DNA of 64,000 nucleotides from NCBI RefSeq assembly GCF_008923205.2, contig NZ_WBMS02000010.1:184902-248901 (forward strand), given 5' to 3'. The notes below the pieces were generated by a model. That model saw only the letters and a program-made list of their open reading frames with translations. It had not been told where the DNA came from and searched no databases. The number at the start of each line of letters is the position of its first letter. Position 1 is the stretch's first letter. The position numbers and the translations under genes are program-made. Positions 1 to 9,433 of this stretch are shown piece by piece. The stretch is from Actinomadura physcomitrii. GTDB taxonomy: Bacteria > Actinomycetota > Actinomycetes > Streptosporangiales > Streptosporangiaceae.

Positions 1-1569
1 GTGGTGGAACGGGTCGGAGATCAGGTGCGGGAAGTACGACCGGCCGGTCAGCGTGGCGACGTCGTGCGGGTCCATGCCCGCCAGCGCGTGGAAGGGCGTC
101 AGCAGGTTCTGGATCGGGTTGTAGCCGAGGAACGCCGCGAACAGCGTGCCGACCGGCGGTGTCTGGCCGACCTGCGCGGCGACGTCGGGCGAGACGCCGT
201 GCGAGGTCAGTCCGCCGGTCAGCGTCTTCGGCAGCGAGTTCGACAGCCCGGCGATCATCAGCGAGAAGAACACCCCGATCGACAGCACCATGCCGGCGTT
301 CATGAAGGTGGCGCGCATGCCGGACGCGGCGCCGCGCTGCCCGGCCGGCACCGAGTTCATGATCGCGGTGGTGTTGGGCGCGGCGAACAGCCCGGAGCCG
401 ATCCCGTTGAGGAAGATCAGCAGCGCGAAGACCCCGTAGTTGAAGTCCGTCGGGACCAGCAGCAGGCCGAGGAAGGCCAGCCCGGACAGCACCAGCCCGC
501 CCGAGGCGAACGCGCGGGCCCCGTAGCGGTCGGACAGGTAGCCCGAGATCGGCCCGGCCACCAGGAATCCGACGGTCAGCGGAAGCAGGTAGATGCCGGC
601 CCACAGCGGGGTGTCCTCGAAGTCGTAGCCGTGCAGCGGCAGCCAGATGCCCTGCAACCAGATGATCAGCATGAACTGCATGCCGCCGCGGGCGATCGCG
701 GCGAGCAGCCCGGCCGCGTTCCCGGCCGCGAACGCGCGGATCTTGAACAGGTCGAGGTGGAACATCGGCTCGTCGACCTTGGTCTCGATGTAGCAGAAGA
801 CCACGAGGACGGCGACGCCGCCGATGACGCCCGCCAGCACCCACGGGTTCGTCCAGCCCATGTCGTGGCCGCCGTACGGCTGGATCCCGTAGGTGATCGC
901 GGCCAGCAGCGCGGTCAGCCCGACCGCGAAGGTCGCGTTGCCGATCCAGTCGATCTTGGCGCGGACGGCCCGGGTGGCCGTCTCGATCAGGCTGTGGTAC
1001 GCCCAGACCGTCCCGACCAGCCCGATCGGGGCGGAGGCGAAGAACACCAGCCGCCAGTTGACCTCGCTGAGCAGGCCGCCGGCGACCAGGCCGAGGAACG
1101 TTCCGGCGATGCCGGCGACCTGGTTGACGCCCATCGCCATGCCGCGCCGGTCGGCCGGGAACGCGTCGGTGAGGATCGCGGCGGAGTTGGCCATCAGCAT
1201 GGCGCCGCCGATGCCCTGGAACACCCGCCAGGCGATGAGCCAGACGGCGCCGGCGCTGCCGTGCAGCGGGTCCAGCCCGAGCATGATCGTCCCGACCGTG
1301 AAGACGGCGAAGCCGGCGTTGTACATCCGGACGCGCCCGAACATGTCACCGAGCCGGCCGAGCGTCACCACCAGCACCGCGGAGACGAGCATGTAGCCCA
1401 TCAGGATCCACAGCAGGTAGCTGACGTTGCCCGGTTCCAGCGGGTTCAGATGGATCCCGCGGAAGATCGCCGGCAGCGAGATGATCACGATCGAGGAGTT
1501 GACCGTCGCGAGCAGCATGCCCAGCGTCGTGTTGCTCAGCGCGATCCACGGATAGTGCTTGGTCGGCAC
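1..1569 (-). CDS. MFS transporter, DHA2 (EmrB/QacA-like) family, 3' end outside window
   Basis: Drug or metabolite/proton antiporter of the inner membrane. The reverse complement reads without a stop for 523 codons from a GTG at 1569 and leaves the window in frame. The N-terminus has a first membrane helix ending in a TVNSSIVIISLP-like segment, then the MFS motif A loop LGRLGDMFGRVRM, and the pattern of many hydrophobic stretches fits the 14-helix DHA2 group. A purine-rich ribosome site (ggggaggggag) lies just before the GTG. At 523 residues it is already near family length, so little is missing. The gene diverges from the B12 cluster and has a MarR-like operator in front, which suggests substrate-induced export. 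The substrate is unknown. Confidence 0.88.
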   Translation of the reverse strand, partial: MPTKHYPWIALSNTTLGMLLATVNSSIVIISLPAIFRGIHLNPLEPGNVSYLLWILMGYMLVSAVLVVTLGRLGDMFGRVRMYNAGFAVFTVGTIMLGLDPLHGSAGAVWLIAWRVFQGIGGAMLMANSAAILTDAFPADRRGMAMGVNQVAGIAGTFLGLVAGGLLSEVNWRLVFFASAPIGLVGTVWAYHSLIETATRAVRAKIDWIGNATFAVGLTALLAAITYGIQPYGGHDMGWTNPWVLAGVIGGVAVLVVFCYIETKVDEPMFHLDLFKIRAFAAGNAAGLLAAIARGGMQFMLIIWLQGIWLPLHGYDFEDTPLWAGIYLLPLTVGFLVAGPISGYLSDRYGARAFASGGLVLSGLAFLGLLLVPTDFNYGVFALLIFLNGIGSGLFAAPNTTAIMNSVPAGQRGAASGMRATFMNAGMVLSIGVFFSLMIAGLSNSLPKTLTGGLTSHGVSPDVAAQVGQTPPVGTLFAAFLGYNPIQNLLTPFHALAGMDPHDVATLTGRSYFPHLISDPFHH

Positions 1570-1590
1570 GCTCTCCCCTCCCCAGAGAAA

Positions 1591-1609
1591 TAGTTTCTTG
1601 TGCTAACTA
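1591..1609 (-). promoter_or_regulatory. MarR-like operator upstream of the MFS gene
   Basis: A 19-bp imperfect palindrome with half-sites TAGTT and AACTA separated by 9 bases sits in an AT-rich island immediately upstream of the MFS start. A TATGAT hexamer on the minus strand (1610-1615) could be its -10 box, which would place the palindrome over the transcription start. This is the usual arrangement for repressors of the MarR class that control efflux pumps. No regulator gene is visible beside it in the window, so the binding protein is inferred only. Confidence 0.4.
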
Positions 1610-1805
1610 ATCATATGATGGGATTTGTCCGCCAGCGCGGTACCGGGTGGCCCCTGTCACCTCCCGGCCCGGACGTTCTCCCCATCACTCCCCCATCACC
1701 GGACGGATCGCCGGGCGCGCGGCCGGCGGCCGGCCGCCCCGGCGAGTGCGCGGAGCGCCGCCGGTTTCTGGGATCCTGCTGATCACCCGGGACGAGAGGG
1801 ACGAG

Positions 1806-2216
1806 ATGCAGGGGACACGACACCGGCTGAGCCTGGATGACGAGCGGGTCCGGGAGTTCTGGCGGGAACGGCGGGTGTGCACGCTGGTCACGGTCCGGCC
1901 GGACGGCACGCCGCACGCGGTGCCGGTGGGCGCGACGCTGGACGCGGGCGCCGGGCTGGTGCGCGTGATCACCTCGGCCGGGTCGGCGAAGGCGCGGCAC
2001 GTGCGGGCGGCGGGCGCGGCCGGGCTGCCGGTCGCGGTGAGCCAGGTGGACGGCCGGCACTGGGTCACGGTCGAGGGCCGGGCCGTCCTGCGGACGGACG
2101 CCGCCGCGGTCGCGGACGCCGAGCGCCGGTACGCCGAGCGGTACAGGCCGCCGCGCGCCAACCCGGAGCGGGTCGTCATCGAGGTCGCGGTGGGGCGGGT
2201 GCTGGGCAATGTCTGA
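1806..2216 (+). CDS. PPOX-class flavin/F420-dependent oxidoreductase
   Basis: A 136-residue single-domain split-barrel protein of the pyridoxamine 5'-phosphate oxidase-like superfamily. The N-terminal pattern (RRVCTLVTVRPDGTPHAVPV, then a segment ending in SAKARHVRA) is typical of actinobacterial F420- or flavin-binding FDOR-B enzymes. The ATG at 1806 is chosen because a GAGAGGGACGAG ribosome site precedes it; a longer frame upstream lacks family similarity. The stop overlaps the start of cobL by 8 bp, so it is translationally coupled to the B12 genes. Such proteins sit beside corrin genes in several actinomycetes, but a role in the pathway is not shown by sequence. The substrate and the choice of FMN or F420 are unknown. 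Confidence 0.75.
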   Translation: MQGTRHRLSLDDERVREFWRERRVCTLVTVRPDGTPHAVPVGATLDAGAGLVRVITSAGSAKARHVRAAGAAGLPVAVSQVDGRHWVTVEGRAVLRTDAAAVADAERRYAERYRPPRANPERVVIEVAVGRVLGNV

Positions 2217-3453
2217 CGGGATCACCCGGCCCGACCTGCGGGTGGACGCACCCGGGCAGGCGGCGCCGGCGCCGGACGTCTGGGTCGTCGGGATCGGCGC
2301 GGACGGCTGGGAGGGCCTCACCGAGCCCGCTCGGGACGCGTTCCGCAAGGCTGACGTGATCATGGGCGGACCGCGGCAGCTCGGGCTGCTGCCGGACCTG
2401 GACGCCGAGCGGGCGCTGTGGCCGTCGCCGATGCTGCCGGGGCTGCCGTCGCTGTTCGAGGCGCACCGGGGCCGCCGGATCGCGGTCGCGGCGAGCGGCG
2501 ACCCGATGTTCTACGGGGTGGGGACGGCGCTGGTCCGGCTGCTGGGCGCGCAGCGGGTTCGGGTGGTGCCGCACGCGTCGTCGCTGTCGCTGGCGTGCGC
2601 GCGGCTCCACTGGCCGGTGGAGGACACCGAGGTCGTGAGCGCGGTCGGACGGCCGCTGTCGGTGCTCGCCGCGGTGCTCGCGCCGCGCCGCCGGGTGCTG
2701 GTGCTGAGCGCGGGCGCGGACACGCCCGCCGAGGTCAGGGCCCTGCTGGACGAGCGCGGCTACGGCGCCAGCGAGGTGACCGTGCTGGAGCGGCTGGGCG
2801 CGCAGGACGAGCGCGTCGGCCCCGTCCCGGACGACCCCGCCGCGCTGAACGTCGTCGCGATCCGCTGCGACGGCCCTGGGACGCCGGTCGTGCCGGGCCT
2901 GCCGGACGACTCCTACGAGCACGACGGCCAGATCACCAAGCGGGAGGTCCGGGCGATCACGCTGGCGCGGCTGGGGCCGGTGCCGGGCGAGCTGCTGTGG
3001 GACGTCGGGGCGGGCGCCGGGAGCATCGGGATCGAGTGGATGCGCGCGCACCGGTCGTGCCGGGCGATCGCGGTCGAGGAGCGGGAGCGGCGCGCGGCGC
3101 GGATCGAGGCGAACGCGCGGGCCCTCGGCGTGCCGGGGATCCGGGTCGTCGTCGGGGAGGCGCCCGCCGCGCTGGCGGGCCTCCACGCACCGGACGCGGT
3201 GTTCATCGGCGGCGGCGTCACCGCGCCGGGGATGGTGGACGCGTGCTGGGAGGCGCTGCGGCCGGGCGGTCGCCTGGTCGTCAACGCCGTCACGATCGAG
3301 TCGGAGCGGGTGGTGACGCAGGCGCGCGAGCGGCTCGGCGGCGACCTGACCCGGATCGAGATCGGGCGCGCCGGGGCGGTCGGCGGGTTCACCGGCTGGC
3401 GGCCGATGATGCCGGTGACGCAGTGGGCCGTGACACGGGAGGACGGCCGGTGA
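2209..3453 (+). CDS. cobL: Precorrin-6Y C5,15-methyltransferase (decarboxylating), CbiE-CbiT fusion
   Basis: Converts precorrin-6B to precorrin-8X by two SAM-dependent methylations at C5 and C15 and decarboxylation of the C12 acetate. The 414-residue protein is the full fusion. An N-terminal tetrapyrrole-methylase domain (CbiE, about 23-215) has [12 protein letters not shown] and [11 protein letters not shown]-terminal class I methyltransferase domain (CbiT, about 230-410) has the SAM loop [13 protein letters not shown] near residue 265. The start ATG lies inside the end of the flavoprotein gene, and the stop overlaps the GTG of cobM by 4 bp, making a tight three-gene unit. The cytoplasmic corrin pathway role is secure from the domain order and the neighbours. 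Confidence 0.95.
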   Translation: MSDGITRPDLRVDAPGQAAPAPDVWVVGIGADGWEGLTEPARDAFRKADVIMGGPRQLGLLPDLDAERALWPSPMLPGLPSLFEAHRGRRIAVAASGDPMFYGVGTALVRLLGAQRVRVVPHASSLSLACARLHWPVEDTEVVSAVGRPLSVLAAVLAPRRRVLVLSAGADTPAEVRALLDERGYGASEVTVLERLGAQDERVGPVPDDPAALNVVAIRCDGPGTPVVPGLPDDSYEHDGQITKREVRAITLARLGPVPGELLWDVGAGAGSIGIEWMRAHRSCRAIAVEERERRAARIEANARALGVPGIRVVVGEAPAALAGLHAPDAVFIGGGVTAPGMVDACWEALRPGGRLVVNAVTIESERVVTQARERLGGDLTRIEIGRAGAVGGFTGWRPMMPVTQWAVTREDGR

Positions 3454-4190
3454 CCGTGCACTTCATCGGCGCCGGGCCGGGCGCCGCCGACCTGATGACC
3501 GTCCGCGGCCGGGACCTGGTCGCGGCGTCGCCGGTGTGCCTGTACGCGGGCAGCCTCGTCCCGCCGGAGGTGCTGGCGTGGTGCCCGGCGGGCGCGCGCC
3601 TGGTGAACACGGCGAGCATGGTCCTGGACGACATCGTCGCCGAGCTCGTCGCCGCGCACGAGCGCGGGCAGGACGTGGCGCGGCTGCACTCGGGCGACCC
3701 GTCGGTGTTCAGCGCGATGGCGGAGCAGATGCGGCGGCTGGACGCGGCGGGCGTGCCGTACGACGTGACGCCGGGGGTCCCGGCGTTCGCGGCGGCGGCG
3801 GCCGCGCTGGGCCGGGAGCTGACCGTTCCGGAGGTGGCGCAGACCGTCGTGCTGACCCGCACGTCGGCGCGGGCGACGCCGATGCCGCCGGGCGAGGACC
3901 TCGCGACGCTCGGCCGCGCCGGTGCGACGATGGTGCTGCACCTGGCCGTCCAGCGGATCGGGTCCGTGGTGGACGAGCTGGTCCCGAACTACGGCGCGGA
4001 CTGCCCGGTCGCCGTGGTCGCCTACGCGTCGCGCGACGACGAGGTGATCGTCCGCGGCACCCTCGCCGACATCACCGCGAAGGTCCGCGAGGCGGGCATC
4101 GAGCGCACCGCGGTGATCATCGTGGGCCGCGTCCTGACCGCGGCGAACTTCACCGACAGCCACCTCTACTCCGCCGCCCGCCGCCGCTGA
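3450..4190 (+). CDS. cobM: Precorrin-4 C11-methyltransferase
   Basis: SAM-dependent methylation of precorrin-4 at C11 to give precorrin-5. The 246-residue length equals the family norm. Typical features are [18 protein letters not shown] at the N-terminus, [12 protein letters not shown], the [14 protein letters not shown] loop near 75-90 and [13 protein letters not shown] near 105. Translation starts at a GTG whose last two bases overlap the cobL stop (GTGA), so the reading is coupled to cobL. It is the last gene of the rightward unit and is followed at once by a strong hairpin. Confidence 0.94.
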   Translation: MTVHFIGAGPGAADLMTVRGRDLVAASPVCLYAGSLVPPEVLAWCPAGARLVNTASMVLDDIVAELVAAHERGQDVARLHSGDPSVFSAMAEQMRRLDAAGVPYDVTPGVPAFAAAAAALGRELTVPEVAQTVVLTRTSARATPMPPGEDLATLGRAGATMVLHLAVQRIGSVVDELVPNYGADCPVAVVAYASRDDEVIVRGTLADITAKVREAGIERTAVIIVGRVLTAANFTDSHLYSAARRR

Positions 4191-4200
4191 ACACGTTCAC

Positions 4201-4250
4201 TTGTGGCGTGTCGTGGTTATCCGGCCCTCCATAACCACGACACGCCACAA
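4201..4250. terminator. Perfect 20-bp inverted repeat between convergent cobM and cbiD
   Basis: Arms at 4201-4220 and 4231-4250 are exact reverse complements, with a 10-base loop (ccggccctcc). The arms are less GC-rich than the surroundings and no U-tract follows on either strand. It begins 10 bases after the cobM stop and ends 12 bases before the cbiD stop, so a shared bidirectional terminator or transcript-end stabiliser is the simplest reading. Confidence 0.8.
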
Positions 4251-4262
4251 CTCAACGACGGG

Positions 4263-5300
4263 TCAGGGGCCGGCGCGGCCGACTATCGTGCCGGCGCGGT
4301 CGATGACGACGACGTCGACCGCGACGGGCGCGCCGCGCAGGGTCGCCAGGGCCGTCTCGCGGGCGCGGGCCGCGACGAGGTCGCCGAGCGGAACGCCGGC
4401 GCGCCGGCAGATCTGGAGGGCGTCGAGCGCGGTGTTCGCGCGCCGGACGCGCTCGGCGGTCTCCGCGTCGCCGACCATGGCCGCGAGGACGCCGAAGTCG
4501 ACCTGCGAGCGCTTGGAGTGCAGGTCGAGGTGCCCGGCCGCGAGCTTCGCGAGCTTGCCGATGCCGCCCGCGATCGTCAGCCTCGGCACCGGGTGGCGGC
4601 GCAGGTACTTCAGCACGGCGCCCGCGAAGTCGCCCATGTCGAGCAGCGCGTCCTCCGGCAGCCCGTGCAGCTCGGCGGCGACCCTCTCGGACGTGCTGCC
4701 GGTCGCGCCCGCGACGTGCTCGCGTCCCATCGCGCGCGCCACGTCCACGCCGCGCCGGATACTGTCGATCCACGCCGAGCACGAGTACGGGACGACGACG
4801 CCGGTCGTGCCGAGGATCGACAGCCCGCCGAGGATGCCGAGGCGCGGGTTCCACGTCCGGCGCGCCAGCTCCGCGCCGCCGTCGACGGAGATCTCCACGA
4901 TGACGTCGGCGTCGCCGAGGACCTCGCGCATCATCCGGCGCGGCACCGGGTTGATCGCCGGTTCGCCCACGTCCAGGGGCAGGCCGGGGCGGGTGACGGT
5001 GCCGACGCCCGGGCCCGCGCGGAAGACGACGCCGCCGCCCGGCTCGCCGCGGCGCACGGTCGAGCGGACGAGCGCGCCGTGCGTCACGTCGGGGTCGTCG
5101 CCGGCGTCCTTGACGATCCCGGCCGTCGCGTACCCGTCGCCGAGCTCCTCGACGGCCAGCGCGAACGCGGGCGTCTGGCCCTTCGGCAACGTGATCTCGA
5201 CGGGGTCGGGGAACTCGCCGGTCAGCAGCGCGGCGTGCGCGGCCTTGGTCGCGGCGGTCGCGCACGCGCCGGTCGTCCAGCCGTATCGGAGATCGCTCAC
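4263..5300 (-). CDS. cbiD: Cobalt-precorrin-5B C1-methyltransferase
   Basis: Methylates C1 of the corrin ring; in anaerobic pathways it acts after the CbiG ring opening. The 345-residue protein starts at a GTG (5300) and shows the CbiD hallmarks: RYGWTTGACATAATKAA at the N-terminus, GEPAINPVPRRM near 112, and a Gly-rich GGLSILGTTGVVVPYS near 155. It stands in for CobF in a cluster that otherwise uses aerobic-type enzymes (CobG, CobN), a hybrid known in actinobacteria. Neither CbiG nor CobF is in the window. It is transcribed against its neighbours, with only 17 bp between its start and that of cobK. Confidence 0.94.
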   Translation of the reverse strand: MSDLRYGWTTGACATAATKAAHAALLTGEFPDPVEITLPKGQTPAFALAVEELGDGYATAGIVKDAGDDPDVTHGALVRSTVRRGEPGGGVVFRAGPGVGTVTRPGLPLDVGEPAINPVPRRMMREVLGDADVIVEISVDGGAELARRTWNPRLGILGGLSILGTTGVVVPYSCSAWIDSIRRGVDVARAMGREHVAGATGSTSERVAAELHGLPEDALLDMGDFAGAVLKYLRRHPVPRLTIAGGIGKLAKLAAGHLDLHSKRSQVDFGVLAAMVGDAETAERVRRANTALDALQICRRAGVPLGDLVAARARETALATLRGAPVAVDVVVIDRAGTIVGRAGP

Positions 5301-5317
5301 GGCAATACCCTGGTCCC

Positions 5318-6088
5318 GTGACCCCGCCAGTGGAAGAGACCGGTGCCGGGGAGGGCAGGCGCGTTCTGCTGCTCGGCGGCACCGGCGAGGCGCGGCGGCT
5401 GGCCGGAGTCCTCGCCGGCGATCCCCGCTACGACGTGATCAGCTCCCTCGCCGGCCGGACCGCCGACCCGGACCTGCCGCCGGGCCGCACCCGGATCGGC
5501 GGGTTCGGCGGCCCGGACGGGCTCGCGGCCTGGCTCCGCGACGAGCGGATCGGCGCGGTCGTCGACGCCACGCATCCGTTCGCCGCGCTGATGACCGAGT
5601 CCGCCGTCGTCGCGGCGGCGCGGACCGGGGTCCCGCTGCTGGTGCTGCGCCGCCCCGGCTGGACGGAGGGACCCGGCGACGACTGGCGGCGCGTCCCGTC
5701 GCTGGAGGCCGCCGCGGCGGACCTGCCCGGCGAGCGCGTCTTCCTGACCACCGGCCGCAAGGACCTCGCCGCGTTCGCGGGCGACGCGCGCCGCTGGTTC
5801 CTCGTCCGGTCCGTCGACCCGCCGGAGCCGCCGCTGCCGCCCCGGATGGAGACGGTCCTCGCGCGCGGGCCGTTCACCGTCGAGGAGGAGCTGGCGCTGA
5901 TGCGCGAGCACGCGATCGACGCGCTGGTCACCAAGGACAGCGGCAGCGCGATGACCTCGGCCAAGCTCACCGCGGCGCGGACGCTGCGGATCCCGGTGGT
6001 CATGGTCGACCGGCCGCCTGCGCCGGACGGCGTCCCGATCGCCGCGACGGTCGAGGAAGCGCTGGCCTGGCTCGCTCATGACGGGTAG
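5318..6088 (+). CDS. cobK: Precorrin-6A reductase
   Basis: NADPH-dependent reduction of precorrin-6A to precorrin-6B. The 256-residue protein has the Rossmann start VLLLGGTGEARRLAG near 16-30, the conserved DATHPFAALMTESA near 87-100, and a C-terminal TKDSGSAMTSAKLTAA nucleotide-site block. A GTG at 5318 is the only start that precedes the glycine-rich loop with a normal lead. It is divergent from cbiD with a 17-bp gap, which leaves almost no room for a leader, and its 3' end overlaps the convergent cobIJ by 13 bp. Confidence 0.93.
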   Translation: MTPPVEETGAGEGRRVLLLGGTGEARRLAGVLAGDPRYDVISSLAGRTADPDLPPGRTRIGGFGGPDGLAAWLRDERIGAVVDATHPFAALMTESAVVAAARTGVPLLVLRRPGWTEGPGDDWRRVPSLEAAAADLPGERVFLTTGRKDLAAFAGDARRWFLVRSVDPPEPPLPPRMETVLARGPFTVEEELALMREHAIDALVTKDSGSAMTSAKLTAARTLRIPVVMVDRPPAPDGVPIAATVEEALAWLAHDG

Positions 6089-7578
6089 CGGCGCGGCGTG
6101 AACACGGTCGTGCGGCCGTCGCCGCGCTCGGCGACGGTCGTCTGCGACGAGCCGACCAGCAGCAGCGTCCGCATGTCGACGCCGTCCGCGTCGAGGTCGC
6201 CGAGCCGGACGACCCGGACGCTCTCCTCCGGCCCGCCGACATCGCGCCCGATGACGACCGGCGTGTCCGGCGAGCGGTGCTCCAGCAGCACGTCGCGGGC
6301 CCTGGTGACCTGCTCCGTGCGGGTCTTCGACGCCGGGTTGTAGATCGCGATGACCAGGTCGGCGGACGCGGCGGCGGCGAGCCGGGACGCGATGACGTCC
6401 CACGGCTTCAGCCGGTCCGACAGCGACAGCACGCAGTAGTCGTGCCCGAGCGGCGCGCCGATTCGGGACGCGACGGCGTTCGCGGCGGTCAGCCCCGGCA
6501 GGACCCGCACCGGGACGTCCTTCCAGCGCTCCTCGGCGGCGACCTCCAGCACGGCGGCGGCCATCGCGAACACGCCCGGGTCGCCGGACGACACCACCGC
6601 CACGCGGCGTCCCCGCTCGGCGAGCGCGAGCGCGAACTCGGCCCGCTCGGACTCGACCCGGTTGTCGGACGCGTGCCGCTCCTGCCGGGGGTTCGCGGGC
6701 ACCCGCGCCAGGTAGGGCGCGTACCCGACGAGGTCGTCGGCGGCGGCGAGGGCGTCCTGTGCCTCGGGGGTGAGCCAGTCGCGGCCCGCCGGGCCGAGCC
6801 CGACGATCGCGACCTCGCCCCGCCCCTCCCCCGGCGCGGCGGGTTCGGGCAGCTCTCGGCGGGTCCGCTCGTGCACCCGGCTCGGCAGGATCGCGACGGA
6901 GAAGTACGGGACGGTCTCCGGATCCACCTCGGCGAGCGGCAGCGCCCGCTGCCCGTCGGTGGTGGCGCGCTCGACGTACCAGGCGTCGTCCAGGCGGCCC
7001 GCCCCGTCCAGGGCCGCGCGGACGCCGCCGAACGTCCGGCCGAGCTTCAGCACGGCGGCCGAGTCGGTGGCCTCGAGATGCCGCCGCAGGTCATCGGGCG
7101 GCAGCGTGCCCGGCAGGACGGTCAGCACCTCGTCGCGCTCCACCAGCGGGCGGCCGAGTTCGGCGGACGCGGCGCTCACCGACGTCACGCCCGGCACGAC
7201 CGTCGTCGGGTACCGGCCGGAGAGCCGCTTGTGCAGGTGCATGTACGAGCCGTAGAAGAACGGGTCGCCCTCGCACAGCACCACGACGTCGCGCCCGGCG
7301 TCCAGGTGCTCGGCGAGCCGCGCCGCGCACCGCTCGTAGAACTCCTCCAGCACCGCCCGGTAGTCGCCGGTCTGCTCGGTGGTGACCGGGTAGATCAGCG
7401 CTTCCTCGATCTGCCCTTCGCGCAGGTGGGGGGCCGCGATGCGGCGGGCGATGCTGCGCCCGTGCCGCGCCGCGTGGTGCACGACCACGTCGGCGGACGC
7501 GACGAGCCGGGCCGCCTTCACGGTGATCAGCTCGGGGTCGCCGGGGCCGAGCCCCACCCCGTACAGGTGTCCGGTCAT
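6076..7578 (-). CDS. cobIJ: Fused precorrin-2 C20-methyltransferase / precorrin-3B C17-methyltransferase
   Basis: Two tetrapyrrole methylases in one 500-residue chain, an actinobacterial fusion. Residues 1-235 are CobI (LYGVGLGPGDPELITVKAA at the start, CEGDPFFYGSYMHL near 92-105). Residues 250-500 are CobJ (VAIVGLGPAGRDWLTPEA, VSSGDPGVFAMAAAV, and IAIYNPASKTRTEQ near 418-431). It makes precorrin-3A and then, after CobG, precorrin-4. The ATG overlaps the cobH stop (ATGA), so it is the last gene of the leftward cobGHIJ operon. Its stop lies 13 bp inside the convergent cobK. No CbiG domain is attached. Confidence 0.95.
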   Translation of the reverse strand: MTGHLYGVGLGPGDPELITVKAARLVASADVVVHHAARHGRSIARRIAAPHLREGQIEEALIYPVTTEQTGDYRAVLEEFYERCAARLAEHLDAGRDVVVLCEGDPFFYGSYMHLHKRLSGRYPTTVVPGVTSVSAASAELGRPLVERDEVLTVLPGTLPPDDLRRHLEATDSAAVLKLGRTFGGVRAALDGAGRLDDAWYVERATTDGQRALPLAEVDPETVPYFSVAILPSRVHERTRRELPEPAAPGEGRGEVAIVGLGPAGRDWLTPEAQDALAAADDLVGYAPYLARVPANPRQERHASDNRVESERAEFALALAERGRRVAVVSSGDPGVFAMAAAVLEVAAEERWKDVPVRVLPGLTAANAVASRIGAPLGHDYCVLSLSDRLKPWDVIASRLAAAASADLVIAIYNPASKTRTEQVTRARDVLLEHRSPDTPVVIGRDVGGPEESVRVVRLGDLDADGVDMRTLLLVGSSQTTVAERGDGRTTVFTPRRYPS

Positions 7579-8198
7579 CACTCTTCCTCGGCGGCGATGG
7601 CGTTGATCGCGGCGGCGGTCATCGCGCTGCCGCCGCGCCGCCCGCGCACCACCAGGTACGGCAGGCCGGACGCGGCGAGCGCGTCCTTGGACTCGGCCGC
7701 GCCGATGAACCCGACCGGGATGCCGAGCACGGCGGCGGGCCGGGGGGCGCCGTCCGCGACCATCTCCAGCAGCCGGAACAGCGCGGTCGGCGCGTTGCCG
7801 ATCGCGACGACGGAGCCGTCGAGGCGGCCCCGCCACAGCTCCAGCGCGGCGGCGCTGCGGGTGGTGCCGAGCCGCTCCGCGAGCGCGGGCACGCGGGGGT
7901 CGCCGAGCGCGCAGACCACGTCGTTGTCCGCGGGGAGCCGGCGGCGGGTGACGCCGGCCGCGACCATCTGCGCGTCGCACAGGATCGGCCGCCCCGCGAG
8001 CAGCGCCTCGCGGGCCGCCGCGACGACGCCGGGCGCGTAGTCCAGGTCGCGCACCAGGTCGGTCATCCCGCACGAGTGGATCATGCGGACGGCGACCCGG
8101 GCGACGTCGTCCGGCAGCCCCGCGAGGTCCGCCTCCGCCCTGATGGTCGCGAACGACCGCCGGTAGATCTCCGCGCCGTCGCGGACGTAGTCGATCAC
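7578..8198 (-). CDS. cobH: Precorrin-8X methylmutase
   Basis: Moves the C11 methyl of precorrin-8X to C12, giving hydrogenobyrinate. The 206-residue protein has the catalytic histidine in [11 protein letters not shown] (H41 from the GTG start), [11 protein letters not shown] near 75, and a [13 protein letters not shown] block near 165. Translation begins at a GTG at 8198 that overlaps the cobG stop by 4 bp, and the stop overlaps cobIJ by 3 bp. It is therefore the middle gene of a translationally coupled trio. The length is normal. Confidence 0.94.
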   Translation of the reverse strand: MIDYVRDGAEIYRRSFATIRAEADLAGLPDDVARVAVRMIHSCGMTDLVRDLDYAPGVVAAAREALLAGRPILCDAQMVAAGVTRRRLPADNDVVCALGDPRVPALAERLGTTRSAAALELWRGRLDGSVVAIGNAPTALFRLLEMVADGAPRPAAVLGIPVGFIGAAESKDALAASGLPYLVVRGRRGGSAMTAAAINAIAAEEE

Positions 8199-9343
8199 TC
8201 GCTCCTCCGTGTCGTGGCGGCGGCGGCCGCCGTCGCCGCCAGGTCGTGGGACCGGGCGCGGACCTCGCCGCCGAGCCGCACCTCGTAGCCGCCGGGGACG
8301 GCCACGACCGCGACGTGCCGGTCGGCGGGCCGCCCGCACTGCCGCTCGCAGCCCGACCAGTGCACCGGCAGGCCGCCGCCGGCGCGGCGGGCGCGGGCCG
8401 CGTCCGCGCGCACGTCGGTGCGCGACTTCGCGCAGCCGGGACGGCCCGCGCAGGACGTCAGCCCCGCCCAGTCGGGTCCGGTGACCAGGCCAGGGAAGTG
8501 TGCCATGTCCGCGACGCCGGGAATGACGACGCCCCGCCACGGAGTGACGATGATCTCCTCGGCGGCGCCCAGCGCGGCCGGGTCGAGGCGGCCGAGCGGG
8601 ACGAGCCCGGAGAACGCCGTCCGCCCGTCCCGCTGCGGGATCGCGCCGAGCGGCGTCCGGTACGGCGTCGCCGGAACGGGGACGGGCGCGCTCCGGTCGC
8701 CGGGCAGCGGGAGGTCGCGGCCGAGCTCGGCGAGCCGCCATTCGCTCGTCCGGACGCGCAGGAACGCGCGGGCGGAGTCCAGCGCGAGCGCGACGGCGTC
8801 CTTCGGACCGGCGCGCAGCCCGCTGTCCTTTCCGGCGAGGACCAGCGCGAACGCGTCCGGCGCCAGCGCGTACAGGGCGACGTCGGCGCGCAGCGCGATG
8901 ACGTCGCCGCGCCCGTCGTCCACCGCGAACAGGAACCGGCCGGGCAGGGCGGCGAGGTCAGGGTCGGCGCACAGGCCCGCGTCCAGCTCCGCGACGACCG
9001 GCCGGACGTCCAGCAGCCCGCGGGCGTCGCGTCCGGTCAGCACGCTGCCGAGGATGTTGCGGACGCGTTCGTGCGCGGCGGACGGCAGCAGCCCCGCCTC
9101 GCGCAGCCGCTCGGCCAGCTCGGTCTCCGCCCCGCCGGCGAGCCCTCTGATCTGCAGGTTCGCGCGCGACGTCAGTTCGAGGAACCCGTCCCCCAGCTCC
9201 CTGGACGCCGCGGCGAGCGCGGCGAGCCGGGCCCGCGTCAGCGCGCCGCCGGGCAGCCGGACGCGCGCCAGCCCCCCATCGGCGGCGGCGTGCACCCGCA
9301 GAGCCCCCGGACACCGGTCCGGCTCCGAACGCGAAGTCGACAC
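8195..9343 (-). CDS. cobG: Precorrin-3B synthase (siroheme/4Fe-4S monooxygenase)
   Basis: Oxygen-dependent hydroxylation and lactone formation on precorrin-3A, the step that marks the aerobic route. The 382-residue protein belongs to the nitrite/sulfite reductase-like family. It has an N-terminal ferredoxin-like half-domain ([12 protein letters not shown] near 58), and the cluster cysteines lie in [11 protein letters not shown] (about 296-302) and [10 protein letters not shown] (about 331-335). It starts at a GTG and is the first gene of the leftward operon. The promoter must lie in the 85 bp or so shared with the riboswitch region of cobN. Confidence 0.92.
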   Translation of the reverse strand: MSTSRSEPDRCPGALRVHAAADGGLARVRLPGGALTRARLAALAAASRELGDGFLELTSRANLQIRGLAGGAETELAERLREAGLLPSAAHERVRNILGSVLTGRDARGLLDVRPVVAELDAGLCADPDLAALPGRFLFAVDDGRGDVIALRADVALYALAPDAFALVLAGKDSGLRAGPKDAVALALDSARAFLRVRTSEWRLAELGRDLPLPGDRSAPVPVPATPYRTPLGAIPQRDGRTAFSGLVPLGRLDPAALGAAEEIIVTPWRGVVIPGVADMAHFPGLVTGPDWAGLTSCAGRPGCAKSRTDVRADAARARRAGGGLPVHWSGCERQCGRPADRHVAVVAVPGGYEVRLGGEVRARSHDLAATAAAAATTRRSE

Positions 9344-9433
9344 GCGAGGATCCTAAGGCCCGCCCCGAGAACGGGGACGACGCGCTCCGGCCGCGACCTC
9401 GGTGCCCGGACGCGCCGAACTCCGGGCGATCGG

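Noticed and set aside
1..1593. A 530-codon rightward frame rich in Arg, Gly and Asp
   Set aside because: Shadow of the MFS gene; the minus strand has clear MFS motifs and a ribosome site, while this frame has no family features.
4201..6081. Long rightward frames across cbiD and cobK
   Set aside because: No recognisable domain; cbiD motifs on the minus strand and cobK in another plus frame explain the region.
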